11,970 nucleotides of DNA, taken from CAZILN01 sp964540005 (GTDB lineage: Bacteria > Bacteroidota > Bacteroidia > Bacteroidales > SM23-62). The translations under genes were made by a program, and so were the position numbers. Under the pieces are notes generated by a model. The model was not told the DNA's origin. It was given only the letters and a program-made list of their open reading frames with translations, and did not search any database. Below are positions 7,846 to 11,970 of the stretch, in pieces (positions within the stretch are counted from its first letter, which is position 1; each line of letters starts with the position of its first letter). The stretch lies in contig CAZILN010000088.1 in the NCBI GenBank assembly GCA_964540005.1, positions 1 through 11,970 on the forward strand, read 5' to 3'.

Positions 7846-8089
7846 AACCCTGGTATTCACCCGGTTCAACATATATATCTGTCACCCGTCCTGATACCGG
7901 GCCCTTTCTGCACCACCTGATAAATTGCCGGAGGTTTTCTTCTTCCCCTTCAGCCTCTATGTAGACCGCCCCATCATATTCGTTTTTTACAAATCCCCTG
8001 ATGCGGTATGCAACTGCCATATTTTTTGCCGTATAGCGGAACCCTACACCCTGAACACTTCCTGTAATTCTGATATTATAATGTTGCAT
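7820..8089 (-). CDS. acyP: Acylphosphatase
   Basis: An 89-residue cytoplasmic enzyme of the usual family length (about 90) that hydrolyses the carboxyl-phosphate bond of acylphosphates. The phosphate-binding loop GSVQGVGFRY (10-19) contains the catalytic Arg18, and GFVKN (32-36) supplies the catalytic Asn36. Later conserved parts are DGAVYIEAEG, a helix with FIRWCRKGP, and the closing strand GFKSFSIRF. The ATG at 8089 gives a standard N terminus (MQHYNIRITG). The gene converges on cstA and overlaps its end by 26 bases, so the final strand is encoded opposite the CstA tail. It is divergent from the DUF2784 gene across a 68-base spacer holding an inverted repeat. Confidence 0.95.
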   Translation of the reverse strand: MQHYNIRITGSVQGVGFRYTAKNMAVAYRIRGFVKNEYDGAVYIEAEGEEENLRQFIRWCRKGPVSGRVTDIYVEPGEYQGFKSFSIRF

Positions 8090-8114
8090 CGGTGCCGCGA
8101 ATTTTTATAACTTG
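8084..8114 (+). promoter_or_regulatory. Candidate promoter for the DUF2784 gene
   Basis: TTG at 8084-8086, a 19-base spacer and TATAACTTG at 8106-8114 partly fit the Bacteroidota form TTTG-N19-21-TAnnTTTG. The downstream ATG is 43 bases beyond. The -7-like part lies inside the left arm of the inverted repeat, so a protein binding there could block it. Because the arms are symmetric, the same TATAACTTG also faces the acylphosphatase gene from the right arm (8138-8130), but no matching TTG is seen on that side. Confidence 0.4.
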
Positions 8115-8141
8115 GTATCCGGTCCGCGACAAGTTATAAAA
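8103..8141. repeat. Perfect 12-base inverted repeat in the divergent spacer
   Basis: The left arm TTTTATAACTTG (8103-8114) and right arm CAAGTTATAAAA (8130-8141) are exact reverse complements separated by 15 GC-richer bases. The repeat sits almost centrally between the starts of the acylphosphatase gene (8089, -) and the DUF2784 gene (8158, +): 13 bases from one and 16 from the other. Neither side has a T-run after the stem that would suggest a terminator. It could be an operator for a dimeric regulator or an RNA hairpin in either leader. No regulator gene is adjacent. Confidence 0.8.
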
Positions 8142-8157
8142 CTAAAGCCAGAAAATA

Positions 8158-8571
8158 ATGTTTGTCTATAAGGTTCTGGATGTCTTTTTCCTGGTGTTTC
8201 ACACCCTGCTTGTACTGTTCATTCTCTCGGGCTGGATATGGAAGAGGACCAGGAAAGCTAACCTGGTTGTCATTCTGCTGACTGCGGCCTCGTGGGGTGT
8301 GCTTGGAATATTTTATGGTTTCGGATACTGCCCCCTGACGGACTGGCACTTCAATGTACTTAAGAAACTGGGCAATCATGATCTGCCGATGTCATATATT
8401 AAATATCTGGCTGACAGGATATCAGGACGGGATTTCAGCCAGGAACTGGTGGACCTGGTAACGCTGCTGGGATTGATCTTCGCAATGATATGCTCCGTTT
8501 ATGTTAACCTCATAAGGAAGCTGGTTGCCTGGATTTTGCTGCAGAGAAACAAATCAGGACAGAAGGCCTGA
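8158..8571 (+). CDS. DUF2784 family small membrane protein
   Basis: A 137-residue protein with three to four hydrophobic helices: about 6-26, 34-54 and 98-120, with a possible amphipathic stretch at 119-129. The segment GYCPLTDWH (56-64) is the hallmark of DUF2784 proteins, and a loop with a conserved-looking Asp/Tyr pattern (DLPMSYIKYLADR) follows. The role of the family is unknown. The start at 8158 is the first Met after the inverted repeat and immediately opens the first helix. It is followed by glutathione peroxidase on the same strand after 44 bases, so co-transcription is possible. Confidence 0.85.
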   Translation: MFVYKVLDVFFLVFHTLLVLFILSGWIWKRTRKANLVVILLTAASWGVLGIFYGFGYCPLTDWHFNVLKKLGNHDLPMSYIKYLADRISGRDFSQELVDLVTLLGLIFAMICSVYVNLIRKLVAWILLQRNKSGQKA

Positions 8572-8615
8572 ACAATAAACACTGGAATTTGTTATTATAT
8601 TGAAAATTGGAACTA

Positions 8616-9185
8616 ATGAAAGCATTACAACAACTATTAATCATTCTGTTAATGACAGCAACAACTTTAAATGCCGGTGCGCAGGAAAAATATAAAACAC
8701 TCTATGATTTCCAGGTAAAGTCTATCAGCGGATTCAATTATGACCTTTCCCAGCACAAAGGAAAAAAAGTGATGATAGTAAATACTGCGTCGAAATGCGG
8801 ACTTACGCCCCAGTATGAAGAGCTGGAGGCCCTCTACCAAAAATACGGAGGAGAAAATTTTGTTATAATCGGTTTTCCAGCCAATAATTTTCTAGGTCAG
8901 GAACCGGGCACTAATGAGGAGATCGAAGAATTTTGTAAAATCAATTATGGGGTCAGCTTTCCCATGATGGCTAAAATATCTGTACAGGGTAAGGATAAAC
9001 ATCCCCTTTATCAATGGCTGACCAGTAAAGAAGAGAACGGTGTCATGAATGCCAAGGTCAAGTGGAATTTTCAGAAATACCTTATTGATGAAGAGGGGAG
9101 GCTGGTTGATAGTGTCAACCCGCAGGTAAAGCCGGATAATGACAGGATCATCCGGTGGATAGAAGGAATCGAAGGAGAGGATTAA
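8616..9185 (+). CDS. Exported glutathione peroxidase (Cys type, probably thioredoxin-dependent)
   Basis: A 189-residue peroxidase that reduces hydroperoxides. The catalytic tetrad is visible: Cys61 in NTASKCGLTPQY, Gln95 in LGQEPG, and Trp150-Asn151 in KVKWNF. Cys61 replaces selenocysteine. A second cysteine, Cys107 in EEFCKINYGVSFP, lies 46 residues later where the resolving cysteine of two-Cys, thioredoxin-linked members is found, so thioredoxin rather than glutathione is the likely reductant. The N terminus (MKALQQLLIILLMTATTLNAG) is a signal sequence with probable cleavage near AGAQ, placing the enzyme in the periplasm or outer envelope. I chose ATG at 8616; an in-frame TTG at 8607 would add three residues but is a less likely start. 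The stop shares TTAA with the stop of the convergent sensor gene. Confidence 0.92.
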   Translation: MKALQQLLIILLMTATTLNAGAQEKYKTLYDFQVKSISGFNYDLSQHKGKKVMIVNTASKCGLTPQYEELEALYQKYGGENFVIIGFPANNFLGQEPGTNEEIEEFCKINYGVSFPMMAKISVQGKDKHPLYQWLTSKEENGVMNAKVKWNFQKYLIDEEGRLVDSVNPQVKPDNDRIIRWIEGIEGED

Positions 9186-11458
9186 CCTGCATCAAGGTCG
9201 AAAAAGGCCGTATAGCTTACTTCATCCTGTACTTCGGTGACAGCTACCATCATCTCTGCTTTAGTCCACCTGCCTGATGGGTTCTTTATCCTTATCTTCC
9301 TGTGTTCTCCGGTAATCTGCTTTCCGTTCGCTGTAAGGATGCCTGCTATCATGGTATCATAATCAGAAATGTCACCGGGAAACAGCGTGCTTACCGGCTG
9401 CCTCAACATGTCTGTTCTTTTACAGCTCCAGAATTTTTCAGCTGCTGCATTCATGTACAGGATATTGTTTGCGGCATCTACGGTTATTACCAGGTCAGTA
9501 TGCTTGTCAAAGAGCTGGAGTAACCTGTTCCTTTCTTTTTCTATCCCGGCATGCCTGGCTTCCAGCTCTGTCCTGGTCTGACTCAGCTGCTTCTTCAATT
9601 CAAGACCCGAAAGTTTCAGTTTTTCTTCCTGTATTTTAAGCTGGTCAGTCTGTTTGCGTGTTTCAATCTCCATCAGGCGCTCATTGGTGATTTCATTAGC
9701 GATATAAATGACCTTCGCTACTTCTCCGTACATATCATTCACAGCACTGTATGTGGAACGGAACCATTTTTCATCCTCGTATTTAGTGACATTCTTCAGC
9801 TGTCCCTGGAAAGCTTTTCCCTTGGTAACATCCTCCCATATCTCGTTGAAACTTTCAATATCACGTTTATCGAAGAGGTCGAAAACACTCATCTGTTGCA
9901 GTTCAACGGGGGAGAATTTCATTGTCTGCTCAAACAGATCATTGCATGTTATGAATTTTCCATCAGGGGCGAACTCAGCCCTGATATTCAGACGATTGAG
10001 TGCTTCTATCTGGCCCTCATAGTCAAGGGATTGCTTTTTATGTTCCGTAGTATCTATGGCCAGGAACAGTATTTTCTGGACCGATCCGTCCTCTCTTCGA
10101 ACACAGGTGTACGTCGCCATGGTCCACAGGTCCTGTCCCAATTTGGTCATGTGCTTCATGTACCCCTCGTAGTGCTTTCCTCCTCCCCCCAGTCTTTCCC
10201 ATATCTTATTGAACCATTCCTGGTCCTTCTGATCGATGAACATGGAAATATGTTTTCCTTCTACTTCAGTATTGCTGAAATACCCCATCATTCGCAGAAA
10301 CTTGGTATTGGCGTAGATAAGTGTCCCGTCAGTCTCATATTCAGCGCGAATCAGGGTATGGTTGACCGAATTGGTGAAGCTTATGAATTTTTCGGCCTGC
10401 TTGGCTGCTTCGTCCCGGGTCATTTTCAATTCTTCCATGTTACGTCTCATCCGGTCTTCCTGCATTGCAAGAGTTTCTGCCTGGTTGCGTGATTCCTTAA
10501 GTAATTCTGAGGTCCTGATATTACTCTTAAGGCTTGAGAGGGTCATGGCTATGCTCTCTGCAATACTTTCCACAAATTGTATCTGGTATTGCTGAATTTT
10601 ATGGAATGATGCCAGTTCTATGATACCCAGAACGTCCTCCTGTATCATCAGGGGAACAATGAGCAGATGTTTTGGGTTTGCATGTCCCATTCCGGAAGTA
10701 ATACTGAGGTAATTCTCAGGTATATCAGTTATATAAATGCTCTGCCTTTCCATGGCGCAGGTGCCTATCAATCCTTCATCAATACTGACCTTTTTATCTG
10801 CAAATTTCTTACGGTCATAGGCATAACATGCTTTCATATCAAAATACATTCCTGTTTCACTATCTTCTTCTGCCAGGTAAAATCCACCCTGGTTGGCTTC
10901 GAGATACTTGACCAGGCTGGAAATGATATTAAAGGAAAACCCTTCCATATCACTGGCGTGTATGCGCATGATCTCAGCAAACCGTGCTATACCTTCCGAT
11001 ACCCAGTTTTTCTGATCGTCCTCTTTCTTCCGGTGGATTTCCTCTTTTCTGTTTTTACGAAGGTTGTCTCTCAGGTTGACAAGTGATTCACCCATCAGAT
11101 CATGTTCCCCCGTAAGCGGATATTCTGCATCAAACTCATTGTTGATCAGTTTGTTAATAAAGTCGAAGATCTTTCTGGATCTCTGATCTGTACTATGGGC
11201 TACCCCCCAGTTTTTTTTCCTGAAGCTATATCTTGTTAATCCGAAGTAATACCCGCCAATCAAACCCACCAGGGGAAGAAGGTCAAGAAGGTACTGAACA
11301 GGGTACTTGCTGTGCAGATCCAGCAGGCCCTGTATGGTAAAACTGGTTTCATCGAGAATGGTGGTCAGCAGGAGGGAAGAAACAGGAAATACCAGTCCTG
11401 CCAGCAAACCCAGCAACGAATTACGAATCAGTATGTCTTTTTTTCGCACTTGATCCAT
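9182..11458 (-). CDS. Membrane sensor with GAF and three PAS domains, no visible output domain
   Basis: A 758-residue protein. Two membrane helices lie at about 12-34 and 55-75, with a short exported loop between them. A HAMP-like helical segment follows at about 90-136 (FINKLINNEFD...GESLVNLRDNLRKN), then a GAF domain at about 155-310 (GLIGTCAMERQSIYITDIP, LLIVPLMIQEDVLGIIELASF), a coiled coil at about 311-358, PAS 1 at about 360-472, PAS 2 at about 482-592, a second coiled coil at about 593-648, and PAS 3 at about 645-756. PAS 1 and PAS 2 are internal duplicates (RAEYETDGTLIYAN versus RAEFAPDGKFITCN). The protein ends right after PAS 3; no HisKA/HATPase, GGDEF, EAL or methyl-accepting region is seen. 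It may signal by protein contact with a partner kinase. A receiver-domain gene lies upstream on the same strand. Confidence 0.88.
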   Translation of the reverse strand: MDQVRKKDILIRNSLLGLLAGLVFPVSSLLLTTILDETSFTIQGLLDLHSKYPVQYLLDLLPLVGLIGGYYFGLTRYSFRKKNWGVAHSTDQRSRKIFDFINKLINNEFDAEYPLTGEHDLMGESLVNLRDNLRKNRKEEIHRKKEDDQKNWVSEGIARFAEIMRIHASDMEGFSFNIISSLVKYLEANQGGFYLAEEDSETGMYFDMKACYAYDRKKFADKKVSIDEGLIGTCAMERQSIYITDIPENYLSITSGMGHANPKHLLIVPLMIQEDVLGIIELASFHKIQQYQIQFVESIAESIAMTLSSLKSNIRTSELLKESRNQAETLAMQEDRMRRNMEELKMTRDEAAKQAEKFISFTNSVNHTLIRAEYETDGTLIYANTKFLRMMGYFSNTEVEGKHISMFIDQKDQEWFNKIWERLGGGGKHYEGYMKHMTKLGQDLWTMATYTCVRREDGSVQKILFLAIDTTEHKKQSLDYEGQIEALNRLNIRAEFAPDGKFITCNDLFEQTMKFSPVELQQMSVFDLFDKRDIESFNEIWEDVTKGKAFQGQLKNVTKYEDEKWFRSTYSAVNDMYGEVAKVIYIANEITNERLMEIETRKQTDQLKIQEEKLKLSGLELKKQLSQTRTELEARHAGIEKERNRLLQLFDKHTDLVITVDAANNILYMNAAAEKFWSCKRTDMLRQPVSTLFPGDISDYDTMIAGILTANGKQITGEHRKIRIKNPSGRWTKAEMMVAVTEVQDEVSYTAFFDLDAG

Positions 11459-11641
11459 CAGGCATGCATTTGAAAAACTGATAGCAACTAAAAATACTTA
11501 TTATTTGCTTATCGCAGGGTAAGGGGCAGGGAATTTTGACAGATCAGGGCTAATAGTAGTTAAAAATGCACAGTCTTATCACCATATAGTTGGAGGTGAT
11601 CTGGTATGTGGGAGGGTCACTGGATATGATATAAGCAGCAA
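11459..11641. other. Spacer between receiver gene and sensor gene, probable sensor promoter region
   Basis: No open reading frame of note lies here. Two similar 17-base words are present: ATAGCAACTAAAAATAC (11481-11497) and ATAGTAGTTAAAAATGC (11553-11569), 13 of 17 matching, 72 bases apart. A 6-base inverted repeat ATCACC/GGTGAT (11578-11583 and 11595-11600) with an 11-base loop lies about 40 bases beyond the receiver stop. It lacks a T-run, so it is a poor terminator candidate. No clear TAnnTTTG promoter was found on the minus strand. Confidence 0.5.
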
Positions 11642-11970
11642 TCATCTATCAATGAAACTGGTTTCAACTTTTTCAACAAGCTCATTAATGTCAACAGGTT
11701 TTTCTATATAATCTGTTGCACCAAGATTTTCTGTTCGCTTTTTGTTTGTTTCATCAGTCACCGCAGATACTACAATAACCGGAATATTACTGGTTATCTC
11801 CTTTTTCTTGATCTCTTCCAGGAACTGGAACCCGTTTACATTCGGCATCAGCAGATCAAGCAGTATTAGCTGGGGGGTTTCTGATTCAAGTATGGAATAT
11901 GCTTCCTTAACAGTCATTGCAGTAAGTATATTGTAGCCCCGGTTTTTTAAAATAGCTTCAAGCAGTACAA
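11642..11970 (-). CDS. Response-regulator receiver domain, C-terminal part (cut by window edge)
   Basis: The frame stays open to the right edge: before the internal Met at 11917 it reads VLLEAILKNRGYNILTA, the expected helix 1/strand 2 of a receiver domain, so that Met is not the start and the gene begins outside the window. Visible parts are the phosphoacceptor Asp in LILLDLLMP (codon 11855-11857), the Ser of VIVVSAV, and the Lys of YIEKPVD that completes the switch site. The protein ends soon after helix 5 (VEKVETSFIDR), so no output domain follows. It is therefore either a stand-alone CheY-like regulator or the C-terminal receiver of a larger protein such as a hybrid kinase. The N-terminal acidic pair lies off the edge. 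It precedes the GAF/PAS sensor on the same strand with a 183-base gap. Confidence 0.9.
   Translation of the reverse strand, partial: VLLEAILKNRGYNILTAMTVKEAYSILESETPQLILLDLLMPNVNGFQFLEEIKKKEITSNIPVIVVSAVTDETNKKRTENLGATDYIEKPVDINELVEKVETSFIDR

Noticed and set aside
8607..8615. TTG as start of the glutathione peroxidase gene
   Set aside because: It adds only three residues before an ATG that opens a typical signal peptide, and no ribosome binding site favours it.
9551..10492. A 313-codon plus-strand frame inside the sensor gene
   Set aside because: It is antisense to well-formed PAS domains, and its translation shows no family features.
11578..11600. Inverted repeat ATCACC/GGTGAT as terminator of the receiver gene
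   Set aside because: The stem is only 6 bases with an 11-base loop and no following T-run; it is noted only within the spacer entry.
11642..11917. A complete 91-residue receiver protein starting at 11917
   Set aside because: The frame continues upstream to the edge with residues that complete the receiver fold, so the gene is longer and merely cut by the window.

Overview
Organism. The window looks like chromosomal DNA of a Bacteroidota bacterium, probably of the Bacteroidales/Marinilabiliales type. The main reason is a complete batA-batB-batC-batD-batE (aerotolerance) operon in the gene order typical of that phylum. Supporting signs are moderate GC, almost no strong Shine-Dalgarno sequences, and one upstream region that partly fits the Bacteroidota promoter form TTTG-N19-21-TAnnTTTG. 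No RNA gene, insertion sequence, CRISPR array or phage gene was seen. The window is cut inside a gene at each end. Layout, 2-5760 (+): a tightly packed six-gene operon. It holds the C-terminal part of an unnamed gene usually found before batA, then two tandem von Willebrand A (VWA) membrane proteins (BatA, BatB), a TPR protein with a very long Gln-rich tail (BatC), a large one-helix membrane protein (BatD) and a TPR-plus-SH3 membrane protein (BatE). Spacings of a few bases, a 1-base TAATG overlap (batB/batC) and a 4-base overlap (batD/batE) imply one transcript. The usual upstream partners (MoxR AAA+ ATPase, DUF58 protein) would lie left of the window. Layout, 5761-7845 (+): a 94-base gap with a weak promoter candidate, then a small cupin gene 2 bases ahead of a CstA-family carbon-starvation/peptide-pyruvate transporter gene. 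Layout, 7820-8571: an acylphosphatase gene (-) overlaps the 3' end of cstA by 26 bases and is transcribed divergently from a DUF2784 membrane-protein gene (+). The 68-base divergent spacer contains a perfect 12-base inverted repeat that no gene explains. Layout, 8616-11970: an exported Cys-type glutathione peroxidase (+) converges on a 758-residue membrane-bound GAF/PAS sensor (-) with no visible kinase or other output domain; the two stop codons share TTAA. Beyond a 183-base spacer, on the same strand as the sensor, lies the C-terminal part of a response-regulator receiver domain that runs off the right edge. How the genes fit together: the Bat complex and the secreted peroxidase both point to envelope and oxidative-stress maintenance, CstA to nutrient uptake under starvation, and the sensor/receiver pair to signal transduction. 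Apart from the bat operon and the cupin-cstA pair, physical proximity is the only link visible. Nothing in the window is clearly an unknown multi-gene system. The observations most worth following are the palindrome in the divergent spacer, the output-less sensor beside a receiver domain, the cupin-CstA coupling and the pentapeptide-repeat tail of BatC.
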